This document shows, piece after piece, positions 11,314-23,564 of a DNA stretch of 64,000 bases. Origin of the DNA: Pohlia nutans (taxonomy: Eukaryota; Streptophyta; Bryopsida; Bryales; Mniaceae); NCBI GenBank assembly GCA_022496805.1, contig CM040102.1:17825955-17889954 (forward strand), written 5' to 3'. The position numbers were made by a program, and so were the translations under genes. Positions within the stretch are counted from its first letter, which is position 1. The number at the start of each line of letters is the position of its first letter. Below the pieces are notes generated by a model. The model was given only the letters and a program-made list of their open reading frames with translations, had not been told where the DNA came from and did no database searches.

Positions 11314-12303
11314 CTCGGGGAGTGCACTTAAAGTTGAGACTAGGAATCATGTGAGTGCGTACTTTTGACCCACATATGTATGTACTAAAAAATCATCTGA
11401 AATTTGTAAAAAAGATATGAAGCTGTTGAATACAATCTAAAGTTTTTGTTGTATAAATTTCAAAAAATAATCATATGTAAATATTTTTAAATTGATTTTT
11501 GAAGCAAAGAACAACACATTTAAGTGTAAACTTCTATCATTTTTTTTTAAAAGATTTAAAAAACTTTTGAGTCTGAAATTTTTACCAAATGATAGATGTA
11601 TACGTAATGATTCAGCACCTAAAAAAATCGTAATTTAAAAACTATTTTAAGGCCAAGTATTGTAGGGGGTATGCTATTAACCCCTAACTGCCTGAGCGAC
11701 CATATATGGTCGCTCAAAAATTTCAGAGTTAAAAAAAAGTTCAGCCCTTTTAAAACGCCCAAAATTTTGCAAAAATAACAATTTTTGAGCGTAATTTTTT
11801 TTCACTTGTAGATATTGAAACTGAGCATCTTTTCCAGAAAGAAATTTTAAAAAAACTTTTACCAATTTTCCTCTAAAGCCCTCAAAGTGACAGCATCTCA
11901 AATTGTCACAATTTTGAAAATTTGCCCGGAATGGAATCTTTAAATTTTCTACCAAATAAGATTAGTTCTAACATGAACAAGGTAACCACCATATAAAACC
12001 AATGTTTTTGACCAATCATACTTGATTCCAAGTCAAAATGACTAAACATGTAGTTTTTATAAATTTTCAAAGAAAATTCTTTAAAATTTATTATTAAATA
12101 ATTCATAGCATTTTTCCAAAATTTAATCGTATGGATGTTGTCTTACTGTTGTGTTCTACACATGTTAAAAAATTGAAGCTCATAAAAGTTGAGTAAGATG
12201 GACATTATGACACATCTAGCATTTCAAGAAAACCCTTGGGCACTTAGGGGTTAAAACGCACTCACGTGTATTCCTAATTCTAACTTTAAGTGCACTCCCC
12301 GAG
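11314..12303. mobile_element. hAT-like non-autonomous element with 8-bp target duplication
   Basis: The termini are inverted repeats of about 45 bp, starting CTCGGGGAGTGCACTTAAAG on the left and the complement of that on the right. The flanking 8-mers are identical (AGTGGAAA at 11306-11313 and 12304-12311), the duplication size of hAT transposons. Most of the interior is a nested TTAA-family element (11677-12254). Without it the unit is about 410 bp, a MITE. No transposase. Confidence 0.75.
11677..12254 (+). mobile_element. TTAA family, subfamily D copy 1, nested in the hAT-like element
   Basis: A 578-bp unit, TTAA-CCCCTAACTGCCTGAG at the left and GGGCACTTAGGGG-TTAA at the right. The subterminal palindrome GCGACCATATATGGTCGC is perfect. 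The interior aligns with 24147-24579, including GGTAACCACCATATAAAA. It sits within the 990-bp hAT-like element and so inserted later. Confidence 0.8.
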
Positions 12304-12413
12304 AGTGGAAAACACCATGAGGTTTTCATGTGGGTTTTTAAATCCAAAACTCTATAATCTTATACTAAAAAAGCATTGATGAAGGCATCATTAAAATTTA
12401 CTTTTGTATAGAG

Positions 12414-12826
12414 GGTCCATTGAGGCTAATACAAATCAATTAAATTGTCAACAATGCTTTTTCACTGCTTTTTTGGAGGCATTTTGAATGTGATGTTTGA
12501 TTTAAATTGTTATTAGAAAAGAAAGTAATATGTCAATTTTTGCAACATGTATATAAAACACAAAGTACAAGATGAAAGCAATATTGTAAAAAATTGGGTA
12601 TTAAAAGCGTTGAAATAGTTTTGTCATTAGTCACCTTGACGACTCATTAACGACTTTTCTAAATGATAAATAACACTTTTTAGTATAAGTTTTTGGATAA
12701 TAAAATGAAAATGATTATGTGAATGAAAAGTTAAATAAACACATTAAAAATTTGTTCTTTGAATGAAAATCACGACTTTTTTGTCCCTAACGACTCTCCA
12801 AAGGCTCGTATTAGCTTGAATGGACC
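12414..12826. mobile_element. Possible MITE with imperfect terminal inverted repeats
   Basis: The left end GGTCCATTGAGGCTAATAC and the right end (inverted) GGTCCATTCAAGCTAATAC match at 17 of 19 positions. No convincing target duplication was found, so the superfamily is undetermined. Confidence 0.45.
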
Positions 12827-13009
12827 ATGGAGCACAATGCAAGCCCTACTAATCAACAAGGCTAAAAGAACTAATACACAGTTTGAGAATTAAGAGCAAA
12901 AATTCAATCATTGATCATATGGCCTTGTTGCCCGCCATTGATTCATTGACCATATTGGAGCTAATTTTTTTTAGATTTCTTTTCTACAATACAACTACTC
13001 CGTATAGAA

Positions 13010-13014
13010 GTACC
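13010..13014 (+). repeat. Left target duplication of the copia element
   Basis: GTACC here versus ATACC at 29593-29597, immediately outside the two LTRs. Four of five bases agree, as expected for an aged 5-bp duplication made by the integrase. Confidence 0.7.
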
Positions 13015-13179
13015 TGTTAACTTAGACTCTTACTTAGATAGTCCTTAGCTTCTAATATAACGAAGGGACACAACCCTTCACCTAAGAAGGCTAGATAACC
13101 TTTGTACACCCATTTTATTCATCATTAATATAACATACTAAAACTTCTTCTTTCGTGTATGAATCACTTCTTCTTAACA
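13015..13179 (+). repeat. 5' LTR of the copia element
   Basis: A 165-bp direct repeat of 29428-29592 with the same length and five substitutions (about 3%), with TG...CA ends. Short for an LTR but within the copia range. It should carry the element promoter, but no clear TATA box stands out. Confidence 0.95.
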
Positions 13180-13191
13180 TGGTATCAGAGC
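13180..13191 (+). promoter_or_regulatory. Primer binding site (tRNA-iMet)
   Basis: TGGTATCAGAGC lies directly after the left LTR. It matches the standard plant copia primer site, complementary to the 3' end of initiator methionine tRNA. Confidence 0.95.
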
Positions 13192-13229
13192 GAAAACATT
13201 AAATAATCATGTTTTTTTCATTAAATCCT

Positions 13230-14795
13230 CGCCAGAGGATTTAACATTTAATAATACAAATGAAGAAATTGAGCATAAACCTCATTTAGAAATACAAGAT
13301 GAAACACCACAACAAATAGCAGTGTCTCAAACAATAGAAACAAACTATTATTCACAAATTCAAAAAGCTGTAGATGAATTGATCAATATGTGGTTTATTT
13401 ATTCTACATAATCCACAAACAATTTAGGAACGCCATAATTGTTGATACAAGGGACGCCTTGCATCGCTGGAAAAATTCGAATAAATAAAATATAAAATAT
13501 AAACAAAACATATAGTAATATATATTGGTTTTATTTACACAAAATTAATACCTCTATTAATTGTATAATCAAATTCAAATAAACAAATTTTTCCATTGGT
13601 GAAAAATTTCTCATTTCTTCCGAAGGTGAAGATTTTAGTGAGATAATCAACTCAATGATCTCTACCTTTTTCATTTTCTCTATGAATTATCGCTATAAAA
13701 GCAATTCTATCTTCTAAAACAGAAGATTTTTAATATGACTGGATTCTAAAGGTAAGTGATTTACCTAAGTTCAACGGCACATACTTCCATACATGAAAGC
13801 GTCGACTAATATTATTCTTTACTACAGAAAATTTAAAAGAAATTGTTGAAGGCACAAAACTAAGACCCTCGACACCAATACCTACATCTAGTCAAGCACC
13901 AGTTCATACTCTTGCCACTGGTGCAGGGAGCAAACAACAATGGGACACATTCAACACTAATACCTTATCCATAATCACAGCATGCTTGGAGAATAGCCTA
14001 CAATCACATATCTCAAGCACCACTTTAACCTTTGAAGCTTAGAGTGAATTATCTAGATTATATGAATCAGATGACCACGTCACACAAATGTTTTTAAAAG
14101 ACAGATTAGCTACTATTAAACTTAAAGAAGGAGAAAGCCTCATTCAAGATATACAAACATTTCGTACTATTATAGCTCAATTGACTGTATGTGGAATAAT
14201 TACAAGTGACGTGGATGCAAAACTAGCTCTTATGCGAAGTATGCACTCAAGTTATAGGACATTTCTTACACCCTTAAGAGGTGACCATACACTTACTCTA
14301 CAACAACTTATCACATATCTTATTCAGGAGGAGACAATGATGAAGCTCACCGACAAACAAGAATCAACCACACTTCTAAATGTACAATTTAAAAAAAAGA
14401 ATAACAATAATTATTGCCATAATGCTCATAATAATTATTGCCATAATGCTCGTAATAATTCATTAAACCATTATAATGCAAATACATCAAATTACTCCAA
14501 CCAAGGTAATCCAATGACCAACAGTAAAAATAATCAACATAATCAACATAATTTCCAAAATTCTTCAAACACAACAAAAGTTAAATGCTTTTATTGTAAA
14601 TTAATGGGTCACCATATTAGAGACTGTCGAAAGCGTATAGCTGCCGAAAAAAGAGCTAAGTTCTACAATGACAAACCGGTTAGGAGACTTCTAACAACGA
14701 GTGCTTACTTCAACCACACTCAATGTGATAATAATTGGTATATAGACACAGGAGCAACACATCACAGGGCTCACGATAAAAATCTATTTTTTTAA
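13230..14795 (+). pseudogene. Copia gag region with zinc knuckle and protease start, disrupted
   Basis: An open stretch near 13234-13410 may encode the Gag N-terminus. It is followed by about 400 bp of AT-rich DNA with stops. Gag coding resumes near 13840 and runs, with a stop at 14039-14041, into a long frame to 14795 with the UBN2-type Gag core. A CCHC zinc knuckle (CX2CX4HX4C) lies at 14586-14627, after an Asn-rich stretch. The protease motif D-T-G-A is at 14745-14756, shortly before the frame ends. Gag packages the RNA; the protease cuts the polyprotein. Breaks make it non-functional. Confidence 0.85.
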
Positions 14796-16022
14796 ATATA
14801 AACACTTTAACCCACCTGAACTAGTATATCTTGGTGATGATACTACTCAAGAAATTCTAGGAGAAGGTGATGTTTACGTAACCTTACCTCAAGGTGAATT
14901 AATCAGCATATGTAATGTACTACACATTCCAAACTTGAAGAAAAATCTATTTTCAGTCAAACATCTTGATGACAATAATGGCGAAATTCACATCAATAAA
15001 GGAATATGTACTCTCAAGGACTCATCAGGCCTACTCATAGCAATCTGTCACAAACACAATGACCTCTATAAACTTGGAGAATCATATTATAGTCCACCTC
15101 TAATAGTAGCCAATCCCGCCACAACAAGTTTAGAAGGTACACTTTGGCATCGCCGATTTGGACATATTGGAATGCAAAAACTACAACAACTTAAAAACTA
15201 TAGCATGGTTATAGGATTACATAAAATTAGTACCCAGCTTTAAAGACTTAAATCATTGTATACACTGTATTCATGGAAAAAAACAAAAGTTTCCTTTTCC
15301 AAAGACTAGTGTTACACGAGCTTTAGAAATTTTAGAACTCATCCACTCCGATATTTGTGGCCCCATTAAACCACCTACTCATTCTGGATTTGTATATTTT
15401 ATGACCTTAATTGATGACTATTCCCGATACTGCACAATTTATTTATTAAGAAACAAATCTGATGCTTTTAATACATTTAAACAATGGAAAATTTATATTG
15501 AAAATCAATTCAAAGAAAAAATCAAAATTCTCCGATCAGACAACGGAGGAGAATATACTTCTAAATTTTTCAATACATTTTGTATTGAACAAGGCATACA
15601 TGGACAATACACAACCCCTTACTCTCCACAGCAAAATGGTGTGGCTGAACGGAAGAATTTAACCCTTATGAATGTCGTTTGTTCCATGTTCCCATCTATC
15701 AAAAGCATATTGGGGAGAAGCTATCTTAACAACTAACTATTTACAAAATAGACTTCCTACTTCCTACTCCCAACATCTTACCCCCTTTGAACTCTGGTAT
15801 GGCTCCAAACCCAATATAGCTCATTTGAGAGTATTTGGCTGTAAAGCCTTTGCTCATATAGATAAAGACATACGTTCTAAGTTAGATCCAACAATTCAAG
15901 AATGTCGATTTCTTGGATATAGTGATAGTTCCAAAGCATATAAACTAGAAAGCATCAAAGGTCGTCGGGTTATCATTGCCTGTGATGTTAAATTTATAGA
16001 AGATACTCACACCCTCCAATGA
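14796..16022 (+). pseudogene. Copia integrase region, frameshifted
   Basis: Coding passes through three frames. One (to 15243) carries the pre-integrase H-R-x-x-H zinc domain (LWHRRFGHIG). The next (from about 15340) carries the catalytic core: the first Asp in a HSDICGP motif, the second Asp in RSDNGGEY, and the Glu in NGVAERKN. The third (15672-16022) carries the C-terminal region with the PNIAHLRVFGCKAF motif. All three catalytic acids are present, but two frame changes break the product. Confidence 0.9.
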
Positions 16023-17617
16023 CCACACAACCTCTGGCGAAGACCATTTAACTGTTGCGGAACTACAATCAGACCTTACATTTTTTCAACAAATTTTTAC
16101 TAGTCCCAAAAATAATGAACCTCAATTTGATCTACCATCAGCTCCACAACTCCATTCACTTCTACATCAACAACCAATATTACCAGCACCTTTAAATGCA
16201 GAACCACAACTCACCCAATCTCCTATTCCACCAAGTACTCCATCATTAGAAATAACTCCACAATTAAATTCCTCTGATGAAGAAACCTCCCAACCTTTCA
16301 ATACACTTGTACCACCCAGGCGTAGCCAACGAACTCCGAAGCCTAATCCTAGGTATATGTCGCCCACAATAGATTCTACATTAAGACAAAGAACCAAAAA
16401 ACGAGCTTTGATTGCACAAACCTCAATTCTAATAGAACTCAAAATTTACTTTGAAGCTCTCAATTCTAAAGAAGCCTTTCATTGGAAAGAAGCTATGGAA
16501 GTAGAATTATCCTCCATGCATAAAAATAATACATGGACAATAGTAACTTTACCACCAGGCAGAACACCTATTGGCTGCAAGTGGGTATATAAAATAAAAT
16601 AAAACCTTGACGGTAGTGTTCAACGTTACAAGGCTCGCTTAGTAGCCAAAGGCTACCACCAATCATATGGCATCGATTATAATGAAACCTACTCCCTTGT
16701 TGCAAAACTACAGTCTCTTAGAGTTTTATTTGTCCTTGCGGCTCAATATGACTTGGAATTACATCAATTAGACGTTAAAACAACATTCTTTAATGGATAT
16801 ATAGATGAAGAACTTTATATGGAAATACCCCAAGGTTTAACCGCTCGACCACACGAAGTTTGTAAATTAAATCGCTCCATCTATGGTCTCAAACAATCCA
16901 ACCATATGTGGTACATACGTTTTGATAGTTATCTTATCAAAATTGGTTTCATAAGATCCACAGCAGATCCAAATGTTTATATTTACTCGACTGACAATGC
17001 CTTTCTTATTCTAGCTATCTATGTGGATGATACTATCCTAGCTACAAATAGTAATCAATTGCTTCATTATATTAAAACCACTCTTAATACTGAATTTGAA
17101 ATGTCAGATCTTGGTGAAATTCATCATTGTTTAGGATTGGAAATTACTAGAAATAGACAAGCAGGATATATAAGAATAACCCAAGCACGTTATTTACAAC
17201 AAAAATTGCAAGAATTTCACTTTCATGAGTGTAGTCCAATCAGCACACCTATGGAAACCTCACTTAAACTTAGTATTAAAGCCTCTCCTATGAACGATGG
17301 AGACAAACAAGCTATAGTTAATATACCTTATAAAGAAGCCACCGGGTCATTCACATGGGCTATGATTAATACCCGACCTGATTTAACATATTCAGTGGGA
17401 ATAATTTCCCAATATATGGCTAATCCCGGAAAACTACATTGGCAAGCAATCAAAAGACTATTCAGGTATATTCAAGGAACATTAGACTATTACATACAAT
17501 ATACAAAAACACCAAATCCACAACCACTTCTCGGTTATAGTGATGCTGATTGGGGAGGGCAACCAGACACCCGAAGATCAACCTCATGCTTTAGCTTTAT
17601 TCTAAATGGTGGTGCTA
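16023..17617 (+). pseudogene. Copia reverse transcriptase and start of RNase H, interrupted
   Basis: A Pro/Ser-rich linker leads into the RT start (KEAFHWKEAMEVE, GCKWVYKIK). A TAA near 16600 interrupts it, and the RT palm then continues to 17617. The catalytic Y-V-D-D is at 17020-17031, and a KQSNHMWY motif stands for the usual KQ..R.W. RNase H begins with GYSDADWGG, and the frame is cut at 17618 by the PIF/Harbinger insertion. The rest of RNase H resumes at 28994. Confidence 0.9.
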
Positions 17618-17620
17618 TAA
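17618..17620 (+). repeat. Left TAA target duplication of the PIF/Harbinger element
   Basis: TAA directly before the terminal repeat, matched by TAA at 28991-28993. Three-base T-A-rich duplications are characteristic of PIF/Harbinger. With a single TAA the RNase H reading frame is continuous across the site. Confidence 0.9.
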
Positions 17621-17916
17621 GAGCATGCCCAGCAGTGGAAGAAACTGTTGACCTAACGCCAAATGAGAAGCCTGTTGGCGGCGCCTCCTAGAAATCTATG
17701 CCTAGCAACAGGGTCACCAACTCCAAGGAAAGGTTGGCGTCAGAATTATATGGCATTTCCACACCAAGCTTGGCTCCTTTGGCGCAGTGAATTACTGACG
17801 CTAAACTTGAGTGATGATGAGTCAATTACCTCCTGCAACATGGGAGTCATTGTTTTTGGCAGTTCAACAAGAATCCGGCAGTGTGGCCGGTGGCAGTGCG
17901 GCGGCTGTTCAAGTTC

Positions 17917-17991
17917 ATAATCAAGTGCCTAAATTTGATAATCAAGTTCATAATCAAGTGCCTAAATTTGATAATCAAGTTCATAATCAAG
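17917..17991 (+). repeat. 33-bp in-frame tandem repeat in the ORF1 first exon
   Basis: The unit starts GTTCATAATCAAGTGCC and is repeated 2.3 times, giving the 11-residue peptide VHNQVPKFDNQ twice and a partial third copy. Being a multiple of three it keeps the frame. Copies are almost identical, so the duplication looks recent. Confidence 0.9.
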
Positions 17992-18039
17992 CGCCAGAAG
18001 CAATTGCTCCTCCGACTGGAGCGATGGCAGGACAACCAG

Positions 18040-19267
18040 GTACGTTTTTTTTTATTTTTTTATTTTTTTTTTTTATTTTTTTAATTTCTTCTTTGGTGGT
18101 GGTAGAACCTTTCTCCTCTCTCTGGCCTTGTGGGACCTTGAATTTGGTTTCGTTCCTCCAGGCCAGGCCAGGCCATCTGTAATGTTGATTGTCCTAATTC
18201 CTAAAACCAGCAACTTAAGCAATCTGGCCTATTTTTGGTAGTGCTAAATTTGAAAAAAAAATGACCGCATTTGAAATAGGTTTTGATGAGGATTGCAAAA
18301 ATTTGCAACATCTAATTTGCATTTGTCAATTTTATACAAAATTCCAAAGCAAAAAGTAATTTGTGGTCCAAATCAAACCTCTAGGTTTCCCCATGTCCAC
18401 ACCATGTGGTACTAACTTTCACTCATAATTATACCCAAAACCACCAACTATTTCTTCACAATGTTTGGCGTGCCATTGGTCTACTTGAATAGTGGAATTG
18501 GTTTAATGTAAGTAGAGATTAGTTTTGAAAAAAAACCTAATTTCTTATGTAGCAAAAACACAACAACATAGAATTCAATCGACACTTCTATTATACTTAC
18601 GTTGTTGCATAGAAGTGTCATGGAATTATAATGACCTTTTGTCTGGGAGGCACTAGATCATTAACATTACGAACAGAAACTTTATTGACGCCGACCTCTT
18701 AGAGGCTCGGAGTTCCTATCTATCTATCATGGAATTGTACAACATAGAATTTAATTGTATGGTCTCTTCACTACAACCACCTCAACAACCACATGGCAAA
18801 ACGCTAGAAGAATTTCAAAGACTTTAGTGAATAAAAGTTGTACATTATGAATTTTAGATTCTATTCATAAGTTAGATGTGCTATTGCTATCACCAATATT
18901 TTTCTATAAAATTTGAAACTTAAAATTCAAAATACCTTTGTAATTTGATTATGAATATGATATTGACAATCTATGAATAAAATTTGTTCCAATGGGTTTA
19001 ATCTAATACTCTAAATGTAGTGATTTTTGTAGATTTTTTGATTGCTTAATTTTATGAGTTTGTTTTTTCAAGAGCATATGTACACTAAAGTCTTTGAAAT
19101 TCTTGTACTTTGAATGCATATTTGGGAGAAAAAATACATACAAAGAAAGGTTACATTTTAATCATGTTTATACAAATATAATTTTAATCGTATGAACTAT
19201 TCGATAATCATCGTAGTTTGTAGTTACTAAATTGTGCTTCCGTCTGGTTGTGCAACATTTCATTTAG
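18040..19267 (+). other. Inferred intron of the ORF1-type gene, with a TTAA-family fragment
   Basis: The donor is CCAG|GTACGT, followed by a long T-rich stretch, and the acceptor is TTTCATTTAG. Phase 1 is conserved on both sides. The intron includes the C-subfamily fragment 18808-19105. No coding signal within. Confidence 0.65.
18808..19105 (+). repeat. TTAA-family subfamily C fragment with its own 22-bp inverted ends
   Basis: 18829-19105 (277 bp) is the reverse complement of 25471-25747 with a single mismatch by my reading. In addition 18808-18829 is the perfect complement of 19083-19104, so the end sequence has been copied onto the other side of the fragment. This looks like a local fold-back duplication rather than a transposition, as neither side has a TTAA terminus. 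Confidence 0.85.
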
Positions 19268-20570
19268 CTGCAACGCCGCGCGCGACAAAGGAGAAGAACT
19301 TTATAGATAATGAAGAACGTCAAGTTTGCCGTTCTTTCCTAGCCATTTCGCAAGATCCAATCACCGGCGTGGGGCAGAAGGCCACCGTGTTTTGGGATAG
19401 AGTCTTTGTTCACTACAACCATCACAAGCCCGAGGGTTACCCAGATCGGTCCGCTCAATCTTTAGATACAAAGTGGGGTCACATTCGACATGATGTGGCA
19501 AAGTTCAATGGCTGCTACGATCAGGTGATTGCGCTGAGAGAATCGGGTACATCCATGGACGATAATATTCAAAAATCCATTGCATTATATCGTTTGAAGA
19601 ATGCAGCTAAACCCGATTTTTTGTACTTGCATTGTTGGTTTGTGTTGCGCGAAGTTCCTCGTTGGCAGGAGTTGCCCGTCGATGCGACAAAGGTCGGAGT
19701 TGTGACGCCATCATTGACCACAAAGCGGAAAAGCAACAAGGACACCATGGCAACCGGCAGAAGCGGCGGGGCCTCACCATCGACTCCGGGTGCGAGGGGC
19801 CAACACGTGTCTGCTGTCACCGTGGAAGGTGTTGGCAACGCATGCGAGTCCGATATCGACGCTGATCACGGTTTAGAGCTGCCGACTCCAACCGGTGTTG
19901 CGAGGAGTGCGCGCCGATTGGATCGCGTGCATCAAAGGACTAACTCCGTCTTTCTCGCTCCCGAGAGAATTTAGCCCACATCCAAGCCAAAGCAACTGCT
20001 GATATTGCAAAGACTAACAAGGAGAAGGTGCGGTTGATGGCAGATCAATCTGCATTGCAGTTGTTCAGCCTGCCAGTGGATTCTGTGGTGGGAGAGGATA
20101 CCCGTGAGTATTTGCTTCTTCGCCGTCGCGAAGAGATCAACAAAGTGAGGCGCAGGGTTGAGGCTGACGATGCGGTGATGGCAGCTGCACGCTCTACTGC
20201 CACGGCCGTTCCCATTGTTGCTCATGCAGCCGCCGTACCGCCGTCTGCAACCACACCATCATCTGTTTACGCCGATCTACCAGTGCGGTCCGCGGGATGT
20301 TCGGCCTTTGTTGCACCCATCATCACTAATCCCCTTGAGGTAGAATCCCATAGCCCTGATGGCACACAGGTGCAATATGAGACCCGGTTGGACGAGGATT
20401 CTCCCCGTTCTTTGGACCTCAATTCAGAGTTTTGTCCTTTTGATGTATAAATTCATATTTCTTTCCTTGTGATGTATATTAGTTTACTTGGGGACACTCT
20501 TTTACAGATTTGGAGCTGTGTAGCCATATCTCTATAAATGTTCTTGTGTGAAATGAGGACGGAGAAGGTG

Positions 20571-21387
20571 TTAACTCCTAAGCGTCCCTGCGTCCATATA
20601 TTGAACGTTTTTGAGAAACAGCCAACTTTGAAGAGCTGTAACTTTTGCAAATTGTGTTTGATTTTGTTGAGATTTTGAGAGAACCCTCCACATGATGTAC
20701 GGAATGTGTGGTAAAAATTTCAGATCAATCCAAGTTGAATTGAATTTTTGGTGATCATTTTAAAGTAGGTATCTCATTTTTGGACAGTTTCTGTGAATTT
20801 TGATGGCAGCAACTTCAGGGGCTTGTATCTCCTTCATCCCAAGTTCGTTTTCAATAAAAACTTGTTGGGTTGGATTCTCCTTGCAGTCTAGTTATCATGG
20901 AAAAAATTTCAGGTCAATCCATGTTGTTGTGAATATTTGGGAGTCAGTTTAGTGCACGGGTCTAATTTGAACACTTTTTGCTTTTTGGGTCAAATGGGTC
21001 ACTTTTTGGGCTACTTTTTGACATTGCAATGCCATTTTAGGGCATATTAAAAATCTACATGAGGCTTTTTTGGTACCAATGTGTTTATATGATGATTTTG
21101 AACTACTTTATAGTTGATAGTTTTTTCATTTGAGTAATTTTGAGAACAAATTTCACGTCTGACTGTGTTGCTGGGAAAATTTCAGCATTCTTTTTTAGCA
21201 CTAAAACACTACGATCTTGCAATCTATATGGCCAAATGACCCCAAAATTGATCCACATGATCTACAACATGTATGTTACAAGTTTGTACGGTTGAGATTT
21301 CTTTACCTCATTTACATTTAGAGCTATAACACATCAGAAGCGGTGGTATTTTTAAGCTCAAAAAAGCTAGGGACCCTTAGGGGTTAA
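20571..21387 (+). mobile_element. TTAA family, subfamily F copy 1
   Basis: An 817-bp unit, TTAA-CTCCTAAGCGTCC at the left and GGGACCCTTAGGGG-TTAA at the right, with the subterminal imperfect palindrome GTCCATATATTGAAC. The interior aligns with 51190-52168, e.g. the blocks around AGTTCGTTTTCAATAAAAAC and GATCAATCCAAG. It lies inside the PIF/Harbinger element. Confidence 0.8.
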
Positions 21388-21392
21388 TGTTC

Positions 21393-21395
<3 letters not shown>

Positions 21396-21460
<65 letters not shown>

Positions 21461-21473
21461 ATACATATGTATA
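21396..21473. repeat. (TA)n microsatellite
   Basis: About 75 bp of nearly pure TA just after the F copy, ending in a few ATAC interruptions. Confidence 0.9.
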
Positions 21474-23009
21474 TAAATAATAATAATTAAAAATAAATAA
21501 ATAAATCATGTTACATACACTTTGGTACAATAATTTCTTTAGGTTACCAATTACATCATATGTTGTTCATGTACTGGTATTTCATTTCAACAGAATAAGC
21601 ACTAATGACTTAACATATGTTGAACTTCTCATTTCAAATAAATAAATAGAAACCCCGGTCCTCTCCTCTTCGTGTCTATTAGTAATGACAATGACCCATT
21701 GTCCATTAGACAAAAGGTCATTACTGCCTTAGTTCCTTGCAATAGATACCAATCATTAGAAAAAATGATAGGTTGTTTACATGAAAATGACACTTGAAAT
21801 CTTAAACCTTTCAAATTATTTGTACTGAAAAACACTCTTCTATTTCATGAGCAATGATAATGTACATCGGAACTGCCCAGAAAAATTCCCTTAAATAGTT
21901 AAATCCATCAATGATGATGGTACCAGTATTACCAGTAACCCAATGCACAACTGAAGTAATTTCCCTCACAATCCTTTATTCTTTAAATTCAATTACATAT
22001 CCGGCTGTGATGATGGGATAAAATATTTATAAAAAAAGAAGCCCAAAATTGTTATTTGATTTTTATTGTTATACATTTTTCAAGATTTATCTTATCTTTT
22101 CCTTTTAATTTTTTAAAAAACAATATAAATTGAATATATTCTTTTAATTTTAAAAAAAAAATATAAATTGAATATATTAGTTCCTTCCATTCCATATGAG
22201 CACCCATTTCAACAAAAAAACTTTCAGGTTTTTGAGACGCTGAAATGCGTATCAAATCTATTCTTTGGCATTCACATACAAATGAATGTTGTAGATGATG
22301 ACTTTTCCATAACATCTATATGGTTGGATTAAGCAATAGTGTTGAAATATGTTTAAATTTGATTTGAAACTAGAGTATCGTTTTAATTATATAAAATTTT
22401 CAAAAACATTTAATTATCTTATAAATTTTGGATTGATTGACCAAAGTGCATGACTGCATAATGTACCAAATTGAATCATCTTTTTCATAAAGTGCTGTAT
22501 TACAACTTGTAAAATTATTTTTTGATTGCTTACAGAGAGATGTCATGCCCACTCTATCAAACCATAATAAATCTTATGTGAACAACTTTGTCAATATTGA
22601 AGCATAATGATTTCAGCCCATCATATTGAACTACAAGATGAGATTATTATAATTGTAATTTTGGTGCACTTTTGAAGTTTTTTCATGTAAATGCATTTGA
22701 AAATATCTAGGTGTTTTATTCCAAATTCAACCGTTGTATTCTAATGCTGATGTCCAAAAAGTTAAACCAGCCACTTTTTATGATACATTTAGGTATTGCC
22801 CAAAACATGTAGGCATATAGGGAATAATTAAGTGTGCCACTTGAAGTCCCAACTTTTACATTGTGATATAGTTTGAATGGTGGCAACTGCGTAGGATATT
22901 CTAAATTTTTATATTAGACATGGTCATACTAAAAAGTTTCGAGTGTTTTAAAGCAAATACTCCCTCAATCCTATATTACTTGACAATGTTGGATTTCTCT
23001 TTTTGCAAC
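21474..23009. other. AT-rich interior of the PIF/Harbinger insert, nothing recognised
   Basis: Includes a short imperfect tandem duplication of an ATATAAATTGAATATATT motif at 22122-22170. Near 22970 an ACTCCCTCAATCC motif resembles one end of a Stowaway-type MITE without a partner. No gene is supported. Confidence 0.4.
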
Positions 23010-23564
23010 TTAACCCCCAAAGGTCCAACCGACCCGCCTTGATCAATTGCAATTTTGGATCCTCCTAGTTATGAACCTCTCGGAGATACTTCATCAAATT
23101 TGTTGTCGTATCCACTGGTTGAGTTTCATGTCATTAGAGTACATACTTCTCTAAAATCCCAAACGTAATATGATGTGAAATTCTGAGCGAGCCCAAACTT
23201 CCATTGGATTTAGTTCATAAGTAGCTTTGCAAAAATTAAGTCATACATTTAAGGAGCTCCACAAATTTTGAAACAACACCATGTCAACAAAATCCCATTA
23301 CGTATCCATTCCGACAAATCTTACTCAAAATACGTTGTTATTGTGTTTGTAATCAAAGTTTGAGAATTTTTGAAATCGTAGCCCCAAAATTTTATAATAA
23401 AATTATAGTGACATCATTAGTGAACTTAACCGTATATATGAAATTTAATATTCATAACCTACAACTTTCATTATGAATTCCAAAACATTCCTCGAAATAG
23501 TATTTCATAATGACTTTTCTCAATTCGTTAATTGAAGGGACACTATGTGACCTTCAAGGGTTAA
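23010..23564 (+). mobile_element. TTAA family, subfamily B copy 2
   Basis: A 555-bp unit, TTAA-CCCCCAAAGGTCC at the left and GTGACCTTCAAGGG-TTAA at the right. The interior aligns with 8877-9461 (shared motifs around GCAAAAATTAAGTCATAC). No ORF. Confidence 0.75.

Larger units (their letters stand above)
17817..20450 (+). pseudogene. PIF/Harbinger ORF1-type Myb/NAM-associated protein, spliced, frameshifted
   Basis: The second protein of PIF/Harbinger elements binds DNA and helps bring transposase to the termini. Exon 1 (17817-18039) starts MMSQLPPATWESLF and includes an in-frame 33-bp tandem repeat. A GT donor at 18040 and an AG acceptor at 19266-19267 fit in phase. Exon 2 encodes a trihelix/Myb-like domain (SFLAISQDPITG, VFWDRVFVHY, RSAQSLDTKWGHI), then a low-complexity Ser/Pro/Thr linker, and finally the charged NAM-associated C-terminal helix region (EYLLLRRREEINKVRRRVEADD). 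Between linker and helix the frame changes, with a TAG at 19972-19974, so either a frameshift or an unrecognised small intron lies near 19960. Exon assignment is inferred from phase and motifs. Confidence 0.75.

Noticed and set aside
22966..22992. ACTCCCTC-type Stowaway end here, and a similar one near 25249
   Set aside because: Neither has a partner end or a TA pair at a plausible distance, so they are not listed as elements.
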